Shown in pieces: positions 22,054-32,637 of a stretch of 64,000 nucleotides of DNA. Positions within the stretch are counted from its first letter, which is position 1. Each line of letters starts with the position of its first letter. Made by a program: the position numbers and the translations under genes. Below the pieces are notes generated by a model. The model was given only the letters and a program-made list of their open reading frames with translations, was not told the DNA's origin and did no database searches. This stretch comes from Strigamia acuminata. Lineage: Eukaryota; Arthropoda; Chilopoda; Geophilomorpha; Linotaeniidae. The stretch spans positions 5,828,001-5,892,000 of the forward strand of contig OX442316.1 of the NCBI GenBank assembly GCA_949358305.1, given 5' to 3'.

Positions 22054-24013
22054 ATGGGCGTAGATGTTTATTGTGGCTTTGAAGGGTAAACAGTATTGTA
22101 TTTTTCTCATTTTACTTACTAGATTATTCGATCTTTATGATCTAATTATTAAAAATGCTGGTTTTCAATACCTTGGTTTACTAACCTACTTTCTAGGTAT
22201 TTAAATTCTTTAAAGAAGGAAAGGGATTGAAAATGAGAGTTAAAAAACATAAAAATGAAAGGAAAATACTTGAAGTTGTCATTAATTTTTATATTTCATA
22301 TCAATTTCACACGTCATTTTGAATTATTACCCAATCGTATAGTCAATATTGATAATAAGCTTACATGTATTTTGATGTTGTTATGCAATCAGATATTTTA
22401 CTTAGAAATTTTTTTTTTAAAAAAAGGAAAAACAACATGAAAAATGGAATAAAATAACTGCAGCTTTAAACATGTATACTGTCAAAGGGCCACAAACAGG
22501 TTTCTCCCTGTTAAAATCCTTGGAAATTCCAGTACCATTTGAATTAATAAATTTAAAAAAAAATTGTCACAATCATTCCGATTTTTTCCTTATAAAAACT
22601 AATTACTAATTAATTCTAAAATCTTTTTTTAAAATTTATTTCAGAGGTGGAAGTCACTCAGCCGTGGTTTTAATGACAGCTTCTGGAGAAGAAATTTACA
22701 GGAATGTGGATGGACCCGTGTCAAATTATTGGGTAATGGTTTTTTTTTATAAAACTGATAATATACAAACATTTATGAAATTTCATTTTCAGCAAGTTGG
22801 CAAAGATAAATGCATTCAAGTGATAATCGATATGATTCAACATGCCAAAGACTCGGCTGGTCTGCCCAAAAAGCCACTAAAAGCTTTGGTAAAATCATTA
22901 ATTACAAATTACCGGGTAATTACAAAAATAATTAAATTGCAATTACTTTAGGGTTTGTCGCTGAGCGGTTGCGAAGAAGGGGAAAGCAAGGAAAACATAA
23001 TAGCTGGAATCAAAGAAAAGGCTCCAAATTTAGCCGAATCTATTGTTATTGGAAGTGATACCGTTGGTTCCATTGCAACAGCAACTGACGATTCAAGTGC
23101 TATTGTCTTAATATCTGGAACTGGATCCAATTGCTTATTGCTCAATGCTGATGGAACGTCCTACAGATGTGGTGGATGGGGAAATACTGTTTCTGATGAG
23201 GGTTCTGGTACAAGAATCATCTATAAATAAAAATGTTTCTGTTATTGATTCGGTTATTTTTGTTCAGGTCATTGGATTTCACATAGAGCTGTCAAGATTT
23301 GGTTTGACGAGGAGGATAATTTTAGGGAGCCGCCGGCCAATACCGATTGTGTTAAAGAACTGATTAAAGAACACTTCAAAGTGAAGGAATTGCCTGATTT
23401 GCTCCATCATTGCCTGGGATCAGGGTTCAATAAGTCGTTTTTTTCTAAACTATGTGAAAAAATTGCAATTGGTAATTAATTTAACAATAAAATTAAAATC
23501 AAATGATATTAATATTGTGATTTCAGGTGCTAAAATTCAGAATGATGAATTATGCCAGCACATATTCCACGAAGCGGGATATTTACTAGCTCAACATATT
23601 ACAGCTTTGGTCCCAAAGATGGATATTGTAAGCTCGGGATTTTTTTTTTTTTTTGTTGAAATGAAATTTGTAATGAAAATTGTGGTTTCAGAGTCTCTTA
23701 GAAAATGGTGTCACTATTGTGTGTGTTGGTTCAGTCTGGAAAAGCTGGGAACTCCTTAAGTCAGGTATATAGAAACAAAAATATCACAAATTGTGATAAA
23801 TATTATTTTCACTTTTCGTTTTTAGGGTTCTTAGAAGGACTACAAAATCCACGAAAACTGACTGACCCATTAGTTAAAAAAGTTACATTAAAAGAACTAA
23901 ACACCACAATTGCAGTGGGAGCTGCTTCACTGGCTGCCGAAAGTATCAATGCTAAATTGCCGTTAAAGTATCAAAATTATTCTCATATTTTATACGAAGG
24001 AAAAGTCCAGTAA
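22054..24013 (+). CDS. NAGK: N-acetyl-D-glucosamine kinase
   Basis: There are eight exons: 22,054-22,085, 22,645-22,732, 22,793-22,888, 22,952-23,207, 23,268-23,471, 23,527-23,627, 23,692-23,764 and 23,826-24,013 (1,038 nt, 345 aa; the human enzyme is 344 aa). It phosphorylates GlcNAc recovered from glycan or chitin breakdown to GlcNAc-6-phosphate in the cytosol. The N-terminal phosphate-binding loop reads CGFEGGGSHS. VIGSDTVGSIATATDD contributes the sugar-binding and catalytic aspartate region, and LISGTGSNCLLLNADG is the second phosphate loop of the ASKHA fold. RCGGWGNTVSDEGSGHWI is the family signature spanning an exon junction. In arthropods it would link to chitin salvage. All introns are 50-70 bp except the first (559 bp). 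Confidence 0.95.
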
Positions 24014-24636
24014 AGATTTAAACCAATATATATTACCGCTATCGGTCACAGTTCAAATTGACAAAAGATCCTTTGGATTCATTTACAATGTTAGAAATAT
24101 ATTTTTAATTTTAAATCTGATGCACTAATTTATATCTAATTCATTATTACCACATGCAAAAAGTCATTTTTTTTTGTGTACTTCTTTCTAATTGATTGAA
24201 TTATGTTACCTTACTGAAACACTAACTTTGATTAATTTGTAAATAAATTGTTGCATGGAAATGCATTCATCCGTTGTGTTTTAAAATGCATGAAGAGAAA
24301 TATCGATGTCAAAATCAAACCGAAAACTCTGTTTGTGTGCACAGAAACACAACAAATACATGATTTCTATAAACAGTAACACAATTTTAGACTTTTGTGT
24401 TTTCCTGTGCGAAAAAATTGAATTTAGGGTTTGAATTGAGCATCAATATTTCGGGCTGTAGAAATATGTGTCAATTATCAAATTATTTAGCAGCTGCAGA
24501 TTAATTTAATACATACCATTCATTCTTTCTCTAAAAATAGAAGTTTGTTGGGATCAAGGGAGGGGATGATGCACTGCGCCTGGCAAGTTTCAGTGACTTG
24601 TCTAGATCTTTATTTAGACGCGTACTTGAAGGCAAG

Positions 24637-27304
24637 ATGGAGCAAACTGCTGATGAGTTTTTCAGGCAATTTTTAACAATGCCAAATCTCGATCACCATG
24701 TGGCAAATTTTAGTGAACTGACTAGCATGAAAGAAAAAATTGAATTCTGGTTAAAAAATGAATTTTTCCAATTGCATATCCGTCAGCTAATTGACCAAAT
24801 GAGGGCTAAAGAAATAGTGGAAGAAAAGAATGCAGACATTGCCAATGCTTTCAGGCTTCAAGGCAACAATCTATTCAGAGACAAACTCTACCAAGAAGCT
24901 GTTGATTTTTACACGAAAGTATGTCAAACTTCCGAGTTATATTTGTCAATTAATTTACTAAAAATAATATAATTCTTTTTTTCTTTTTTTTATCCTTGCT
25001 GTGCAATTTATTCTCATAATCTCATCCTTTCCCATTGGGCCTTAGCCACTCAAATCAACACAATTAATCAATTTGTTACAGCAAAAAAATCAGAGGTTAT
25101 CATTTTACATCTGAATGGATGAATGAATGACCCAAATGCTGCTAATCTGCCCACGAGCTTCCTTATTTCCTAACTGTGTGACAAAAAATATTTGTATCAA
25201 AACATTATCCTTGAAAAACTAATTTATTTTCGTTTTTATTTCATTCTAGGCCGCTATCTTTGCTCCGATAACTAGTTCAGAACTGGGGATTGCACACGCC
25301 AATAGATCAGCTTGCTACTACTATTTGGACTGTTTTGAACAATGTATCGAAGACGTAGAGTTTGCCCTCCAACACGAATATCCAAACCCGATTAAACTCT
25401 GTATTAGAAAATCCAGAGCGCTCCATTTAATGGGACGTAACGTAGAAGCGTGCCAACTACTCGAAGCGTCACTAAACACAAATTCGTTAGAAAAAGAAAC
25501 CAAAGAAGAACTCAAACTCCTACTAAAATCCACACCGAAAAAAAATGACGAGGAGAAAATGAAACAATACGAAAAACAAACAATGATACGTTGGGAGGCC
25601 GAAAGCCAAAGCGCCTGTCTCCCCGCTGCGAGCGAAGCCGTGGAGATCCAAACGGACGAATTCAAAGGCCGGAAACTCGTAGCGAAGACAAAAATACGAG
25701 CGGATGAAGTTGTTCTAATTGCCGAACCGTTTGCATCCGTTCTAAGATCGAGTCAGCAAAAACAAAAATGCCCGGCGAAATGCGAAACCTGCTACAAGTC
25801 CTTGAATTTACTAAGAAATCCACCTTTTGCTTGCAGACAATGCACAAACGTCACGTATTGCGGCCCAAAATGCGAAAACAAAGCTTGGGGAAAATTCCAC
25901 GGCTTTGAATGCGGAGTTCTTCGGACCGGAATGAAGTGGTGCGGCGACGACTCCCTAGCCGCCAGAGTTGTGACCACCAACAACATATCCAATTCTATAT
26001 CCGAATTCAAACATTTTACCAACCAAACCGCGGCTTCAAATTCAAACACCATGACCAACAACTACGCGTCATTGCTGTCACTGATGGACCATTTCGACGA
26101 TTTCGACAGCGCAACATTACTATTAAAAACCTTAAAAGCCGCTTTCTTAACAATCCTCGTAAGCCAAGAAGGCGACATCACCAACGACGACTTCGGCAAA
26201 GATGATTTACTCGCTCTGGGTGAAATCCTACTGAAGCACATTCTCCAGATACGAATCAACGGAATGTTTGTAACGGCTCAAAGCGAAGAGGAAAAGAAGA
26301 TAGTTCAAGCTATCAAAGCAAATGCGGACGACATATACGGCGAACTCGTCTCCGATGAAGAAAACGTAGCACTAGGTCTTTACCCGGAGCTGAGCTTATT
26401 AAATCATTCGTGCGATCCGAATTTGTACCAGCGGAATGGCGTAATAACCGTTACTCAAGCTCTTCGGGACATCGAAGCCGGGGAAGAACTAACCATCACC
26501 TACGGACCAATCGCTAGAGCCGTGCCGAGGGCCGAGCGTCACCAACAACTGCGGGAGAGATATTTTTTCACGTGCCAATGCATTGCTTGCAGCGACAACC
26601 AATACGAAACCGCAACGGCTTTCAAGTGTCCGGCGTGCCAAGGAGCGGTGAAGTACAATTCGATGGACAAAAGCAGCGAGTGCTTGGATTGCAATAAAAT
26701 CAATCCACTGAGTTTGGATAAGAGTTTTAAACTGCGAGATTTTGGAAGACAAGCCATTATCGAAGCGTTGACAGAAGCGAGTAAAGCCAAGCAAGATGAT
26801 GTGGAGAAGGTGATGGGGAAACTGACGAAGGGTTACGAGATATTGACGCATATTCTGTACAAAGATAACCGTGAACTTGGGATCATAGCGACGGAGATAA
26901 CGGTGTGTTGCACGAAGTTCTCTCGGTTTGAGGAGGCGGAGAAATATGCGAGAATTAGCGGGGAAATTGCGAAGAAATTGTACGGCGAAGACTCCTATCA
27001 GTTTGCGGTGGAGATGATGAGATTGACGGACCTACAGCGGATGAGGATTGAAACGGAATTTCCAATGAGCTCTTTGAACGAAGAGTATTGGCGAGAGACG
27101 CTTTCTACGCTGGATGAAACCGTAGAGCTTTATCGCAAGCACATTGGCGATGCTAAAAGAAATAGGGATTCGTACGTGATTCGCTGTCGGCAGCTCGAAA
27201 ACCTCAAGAATCAACAGGCTGATTTGACTAAGAAGTTTCAAGACTCGAATTCTATCGAATATGCTGTAAACTTGCTGAAAAAGTTAAAGGCATGTATTAA
27301 ATAA
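24637..27304 (+). CDS. SMYD4: SMYD4-type SET and MYND domain protein
   Basis: There are two exons, 24,637-24,918 and 25,250-27,304 (778 aa; human SMYD4 is about 800). The frame is open upstream to 24,598, but 24,637 is its first ATG (MEQTADEFF). Family members are lysine methyltransferase-like proteins. TPR-like helices flank the catalytic part (about 65-170 and 590-760). A MYND zinc finger with its Cys/His set lies at about 268-315, inside the split SET domain. The SET core has NHSC at 479-482 and ITYGP near 510, and post-SET cysteines at 536, 538 and 541. Key cofactor-binding motifs are thus present. The GC-richer long second exon contrasts with AT-rich flanks. Start choice could shift if a further 5' exon exists. 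Confidence 0.9.
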
Positions 27305-28394
27305 AATAGTTTTCATTTCCAGACTTAGTTTTTTTTTTTTTTTACTCAAACAAAACACCCCTATCACAATCATTTGAGAATTCCATCAGCAAAATATCAA
27401 GGAAATGGAATGAGACTTTCAACAAAAATATGGTTAGGAATGACAAATATGTCAATAATAATAAAACACCAAAGAATGTTGGACTTTGGTGCATAACTCA
27501 ACTAAAATAAAGACAACTTTATATAAAACTTCCAAAACAATAAATTTGCATGTAAACATCATTCATCCTTATCAGCTTTAATAAATGCGAGAAGAAAAAA
27601 GAAATAATAATAATAACTGGGACCAAGAAATATTGATGGAATCTGATCAGATAAAGTCTCAGACTGGCATTTCAGACATAACAAAAGCAACAAACTTCTT
27701 CTTTTCTATTATTAAAAATAAAAAAATCCCTGGCTTCAAGAGCTTTTTAGTATTTTACATTTTGCAAGCTTATGTAAACGATTATAAAGTTTATGTTCTA
27801 CAAAAATACTAATACATCGATGCAAAATGAGTAATGTTACACTGCCCACATTTGCAATTAAAGTAATCTCACTTTCTTCGCTCGTTTTTAAACGGCGGAA
27901 CTTGTAGAAATCATTTGCTTCCAGACTTGGCACGCAAATTACGTGTTTTTTCAAACTAATTTTGAGGATTTTACAACAAAAGGTAAATAGGCAACTTCAA
28001 CTATTTTATAATGGTACAAAAATTTTTATAGTCGCGATTTTAACACACCATTGAAGATTTAACTTAAAAAAAATTTAAATTGTTCAACAGATTTGGTATT
28101 GTAAAGATTTAAAAAAATAGTTGTGCTGAAACAGGTACTGCACATGCACCCATCAACCTTTCAGCTTGTTTGTTTACTTTTTCTCTCTCTTATTAATCTT
28201 ATCGGTGAGTGACGTTAAATAATATAATAAAGCCTATTTTAAAAATTGTAAAAATGCCAAAATACAAATTTCACTTACGAAAATTAATAGTTTTTCTCTC
28301 TCCATCTTATAGAAACTTTTTTTTAAATTAAATGCAAAACCAAAAAAAAAAAAAGTCAATGAAAACAAAAAAATGCTGCCACAATAATCATAAA
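27305..28394. other. Intergenic, AT-rich
   Basis: This is the spacer between the 3' ends of SMYD4 (+) and the FRS2-like gene (-). It is AT-rich with A/T homopolymers and no convincing gene. The 75-codon frame at 27,585 is low complexity. Confidence 0.6.
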
Positions 28395-28397
28395 AAT

Positions 28398-29372
28398 TCA
28401 ATCACTAACAGCACTGTTATGTCGAGACAAAATCAAATCGGAAATTGTGCTATTGTGTCGCGTCTTACGAACACTTTGGTCTTTGACGCAATTGCCATTC
28501 GTGCAAGACAAAGCGGCTGTCCGTTCAAAATCAATAGTAGCATATCCCTCAGCAGCCTTTTCCGGCGACTCCGGAAACGAAGTCAAACTCACGGGAGACG
28601 TAGGCGTAGTCCAACTAGCATCCACACCCACTGCCCCATTTTTGTCCAGATCTAAAACCACATAATTCATCGGCCTCGGCATCCGAAGCAGATTTGTATA
28701 ACTCGTCATGCACCGTTCCTCCGGCTTCACGTTGATGTACAACCGTTCCTGTTTAAGCAAATTGTCCAACTTGGCGTAATTATCGTCCGTACCGTTGCAA
28801 ACAAACGCCGTCTCCGCTTCCACCGCCGTCGAGTTGACGTAATCGTGTCGCGGCGTGGTCGCGCGCGGACACACCGGGATCAATTCGCCGTACTGCGGAC
28901 TAGTGGCGGGCGTGATCGAGTTGTCGGACAACGAAAAGGGTATTCGGATGGAACCTCTGTGAACGGCGAGTCCGTTTTCCGAGTCCGGACGACCGCTTTC
29001 GGAGACCGAGGAGCGCGGCATGCTTCCACTGCCGTGACTCTGCTCCTCTTGTCCGCACGCTTGCACGTGCTCCTGCAGTTTATTGAACAATTCATCGGCC
29101 CGGCGACATTTGAAGGCGTACACGCCTGGTCCGGTGGGGCATCGACGCCCGCTTTCAAACGAAAATAATTCCGAGTCGAAGCCGTAGCGCCTCAGACAGC
29201 GCGTGGGCCACCTGATGGTCTCTCCGCCTCGTCTGTGTAAAATCAGCTCCACGCCCGTTAATTCCAAATATCCCGGACACAAGATGCGACCTTCTTCGTC
29301 CACGTTCCAAACGCGGTACAAGTTGGGCGCTGAATCGCCTGGATCACCTTTGGACGCGATACACCCCATCAC
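28398..29372 (-). CDS. FRS2: FRS2/FRS3-like FGF receptor substrate adaptor
   Basis: A single coding exon encodes 324 aa. The adaptor links activated FGF receptors to Ras/MAPK at the plasma membrane. MGC follows the first Met (MMGCIASKGD), and starting at the second Met gives a classical myristoylation site. A PTB domain spans about 15-108, with the LRRYGFDSELFSFESGRRC motif shared with vertebrate FRS2. The tail holds three Grb2-type YxN sites (Y188, Y212, Y225) and Shp2-type sites YVVLDL (Y237) and YATIDF (Y277), then FERTAAL and RKTRHNST, which are recognisable in human FRS2. It is shorter than the human protein (about 508 aa), mostly in the linker. An acceptor TATTTTTAG just upstream of the start indicates a 5' UTR intron. 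Four CRE palindromes lie upstream. Confidence 0.92.
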   Translation of the reverse strand: MMGCIASKGDPGDSAPNLYRVWNVDEEGRILCPGYLELTGVELILHRRGGETIRWPTRCLRRYGFDSELFSFESGRRCPTGPGVYAFKCRRADELFNKLQEHVQACGQEEQSHGSGSMPRSSVSESGRPDSENGLAVHRGSIRIPFSLSDNSITPATSPQYGELIPVCPRATTPRHDYVNSTAVEAETAFVCNGTDDNYAKLDNLLKQERLYINVKPEERCMTSYTNLLRMPRPMNYVVLDLDKNGAVGVDASWTTPTSPVSLTSFPESPEKAAEGYATIDFERTAALSCTNGNCVKDQSVRKTRHNSTISDLILSRHNSAVSD

Positions 29373-30850
29373 TGCCTCATTCTAAAAATATAGAAATCGA
29401 GAGAAAAGTGGTTAAATTCAAATACTTCAACCACGATTGTTTTTTTTAAAATAAACAAGCATTTTTAAAAACATTTTTAAACTGTTTTGAGTCTGTTTGC
29501 GAATGTTGTGCGCCTTGTTGTTACTGCAGAAGCAAATTCGCTGTCAAAACATTAGAAAAACAAGCAATTTTGTGCGAATAACAACCTCGATGACTTTTGG
29601 CTCGACAAAATCTCAGAACAACAATAAATCCATCTCCAATTGAGCGAAATTTGCACGGTTGGAAGCGCAATAACAATACATCTACCTCGTTATTCCATTA
29701 AAACGTGTGCAAGAACGAAATTTACGATTTTTTCCCCCCATCAAAAAATTCCATTTTAAAAAAATAAATAAAACAAATGGTGTTTTGTGCATTTCATCAC
29801 CACTTTTCTTAGCTCCCGTACATTTCAGCGTTACGTTGCAGCATTATGGGCCGTGTTGATCCACCACAGGAAACGGGCATGGTGTGGCACACAATTTTAA
29901 TTTGTTTTAAAGACCACGACGGAAGTGCGCCCCTTGAATTCGCAGCCCCTGGCTCAGATCTACGTGCGTCATACATCGATTCGATATGCGGCTAATGACG
30001 TCATCGCACATAACGTCATCCGATGATCAGTTTCCTGCAAAAAGATGAAATAGCTGTCAGCCATCTCTCTCTATCCTCGCTCGATCGCCACTAATTGTTG
30101 CTAAGCAACCGCATCTGAGCCATCGTGACGTCACTAGACCTTCTATTTTGATACACGAAAATCTCACACCCATCAACTCCCACGTCTAAACCCCTTCTCC
30201 GGTCAAAACAACAACAACAACTGACCACGTTCACACGCTTTTAGTACCTTGTGGTGCGTGGGTTTGGCATCTATCTATGCATTTGATGGCCAACAACATG
30301 GCACCGATCAAAATAAAAATCAGCGATTTTCTCATTCCATCGAGGAACAATACCGTGCTTCAAGTACGCCGTGGTTTGCATCGAAAGGAGTCCGGAACGG
30401 GAATTATCGTTCGAGATGAGGCGAGAATGCTTCAATATCTGACACAGTCCGCAGCTGCGAATTCCAACCTCCTTTCCTTCTCTCGGTATCTACGGTGCAT
30501 GATGTTGACGTCATCAAGATCGAGGACCTCTAGCGGGAGATTTGTTAAACGCGATTTTTAAAAATTGAAATTATTCAAAGAAATTTTCGTTTACGTCAAA
30601 CCGGTTGAATGGGAATTTGGGTATTTAGTTTTGTATACGAGACGTAAAAGTTGGATTTTTAATTAAAAACGAGGTCGAGTTTTCGATTTTTTAACCCAAT
30701 GACCTGTACAAATATCCTCGAGGCGATGTCTCCACGACTCCACACCGTAAGACGAGAAGGTGAAGATAAAAAGTTAAACAAAACAAAGGATTGTGATTCA
30801 TTCGTGCGAGTCCGGTGACGTCAAATTCAGGAGAGAGAAGAAAAAAAAAA
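29373..30850 (-). promoter_or_regulatory. FRS2-like upstream region with CRE cluster and X-box
   Basis: Perfect CREB/ATF palindromes TGACGTCA occur at 29,996-30,003, 30,126-30,133, 30,506-30,513 and 30,816-30,823, with a related TAACGTCA at 30,011-30,018. A GTTGCTAAGCAAC RFX-like palindrome lies at about 30,097-30,109. The DNA is richer in GC and CpG than neighbouring spacers. On the minus strand a donor-like ACAAG|GTACTA near 30,244 could end a 5' UTR exon of the FRS2-like gene. Assignment to this gene rather than the small gene at 31.4 kb is inference. Confidence 0.5.
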
Positions 30851-31422
30851 CAGAATAAACAAATATTCTCTTCTCTTTTGTTTCACCTCGAGAGGTCTAA
30901 AGAGGAAACTACGCTCCAAGAAACACAAATTTCTCACTGCGTCCTTTTCTCCACTTCACCCACACTTCAATTTAATTTAATAATTAACAATTTTTCACTT
31001 CCAAGAACGAATTTTTCCTTCAAACTAAAAAAAAAAAAAAAAAAAAAAAACACAACAAATTTTTTCTTTATCTCCTCTTTTTCAAACTAAATTTTTTTTC
31101 TTCCTTTTTTTTTTTAAAAAAAAATCGATTCCGATTAAAAATGAAAACATTTCACACCCGAAAAATAAATAAATGATAAAAACAGGATATAAAAACCTTC
31201 CATCGACTTCAGTAAACAAAACACACTCATGGAACCATGACTCATTCACACAAACACAAAAATCCATAAATAAATAAAAAAAAAACAACAAATTCGATAA
31301 ACAAACAAACATCTCGGCTACTTTATCACCAAAACCCAAAAAACCCAAATCACAACATTCCTAGGTGGAAAAACCACCACTGGCACGACAAATGGGGTCC
31401 TCCAGTCCTCCTACACCAACAA
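30851..31422. other. Low-complexity A/T-rich spacer
   Basis: It contains long A-runs (about 31,027-31,050) and T/A tracts near 31,090-31,130 and no supported gene. The 91- and 88-codon frames are low-complexity. Confidence 0.6.
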
Positions 31423-31584
31423 CTACTTCCTCTTCCTCACACCCCACGGAGCCTCGAGAATGAACTCTCCCAAATTTTGAATGTCGTCATCACTGACTTG
31501 ACTTTGCGAGCAGTGCAGCGTCCACATGCGTCTCTGAATCAACACCAGCGTCTGGGTGGCGTTTCTCACCAGATTGAATGACAT
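31423..31584 (-). CDS. Small 53-aa protein, unrecognised
   Basis: The ATG at 31,584 (minus strand) has an in-frame stop just 12 nt upstream and opens a 53-codon frame. It reads MSFNLVRNATQTLVLI, then QRRMWTLHCSQSQ, a DDDIQNLGEF acidic part and a basic end (GVRKRK). Composition and base use look coding, being more GC-rich than the flanks. It has an amphipathic N-terminus that could be a mitochondrial presequence, but I do not recognise a family. It may be a complete small protein or a last exon. A strong T-run lies downstream. It is the best small-ORF candidate in this spacer. Confidence 0.4.
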   Translation of the reverse strand: MSFNLVRNATQTLVLIQRRMWTLHCSQSQVSDDDIQNLGEFILEAPWGVRKRK

Positions 31585-32136
31585 TTTCTCACTCAATTCT
31601 TGTCAGCCCACGAGGTAAGACCGCTTTTTATTCCTCCCAAAACATTTGTCCAAAGAATTCCAACAACGCCAGAAAGGAAATGGCAAATTGTCGCAAACAA
31701 TTGGACGACCCTTAACGTGACCTCAGTCGCGAGTGTAGCCAGGTAAATCGTTTCATAAGAGTCGGTATTGCGTAGCGAGGTCCAAATCGGGCCGCGCCCA
31801 TCCCATATTCCCATCCTCATCCAGAAAACGCCTCCGGGCCGAGAATTCTTGCGCGTTTGTGTGAGTCACCTGTACAGGTGAGGGAGGTTTTCGCTACAAG
31901 ACGTTTCGAAGGTCGCGGGTCAACTCGTGACGTAAGTTTTTCAGATTTTACAAATTTTAATTTCAAATTGGGAGCAATTGGGCCGAACCTCAAAGAGTTG
32001 TTGGCATGGCAACTAAATGCCTCGGGCGATTATTGGGCAACGAGCAAAGTTTGCGCATTCCTCAGATAAGAAAAAATAAAGTTTTGACTATGAGATGTAG
32101 GACACCGAAACCATTCAAAATGAATTCGAAAAATTT

Positions 32137-32168
<32 letters not shown>

Positions 32169-32637
32169 GGGAGAAAAATTATGTACGCAACAAAAAAATC
32201 ACGACTTCCTTTCCATTTTCCGTTTATTGTGTCCGCCTATTTCTCGTGGGAATGGAAATGGAACCCCCAAACAAACAAACAAACCAACCGACATTTAAAA
32301 AAATGAACAACATTCAATTGTGTTTTCTTTTGTTTTTTTTCTCGGGGTTTTATTTCACTTTCTTTAATGTCGTTCGGCGCCAAGGTGTTCTCGGTGTTGT
32401 CTTTCTGGTAAAGAATGCGTGTAATGAATAGTCCATTGGGTTATATGCTACGGGTGGGTGAGGGTTTGTGGTAATTGAATGGAATTAGGAGGAGGTCAAC
32501 TTAACTCGAAGGCATTTCACATCGGACCGTCCCAGTGCCGAGAGCATAGGGGAGGATAATAAGTGGACCACATTCTGTGTATTTTGCGCCAGTCGGGAGA
32601 CCAATAACCTCAAAAAACTTCGCTTTGCAGATTCGAA
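31585..32637. other. Spacer with 5' UTR of the EVH1-CRIB gene
   Basis: There is no other gene. A T-run of about 28 lies near 32,141-32,168. The acceptor-like CTTCGCTTTGCAG at 32,619-32,631, seven nt before the ATG at 32,638, suggests a 5' UTR intron for the downstream gene. Confidence 0.45.
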
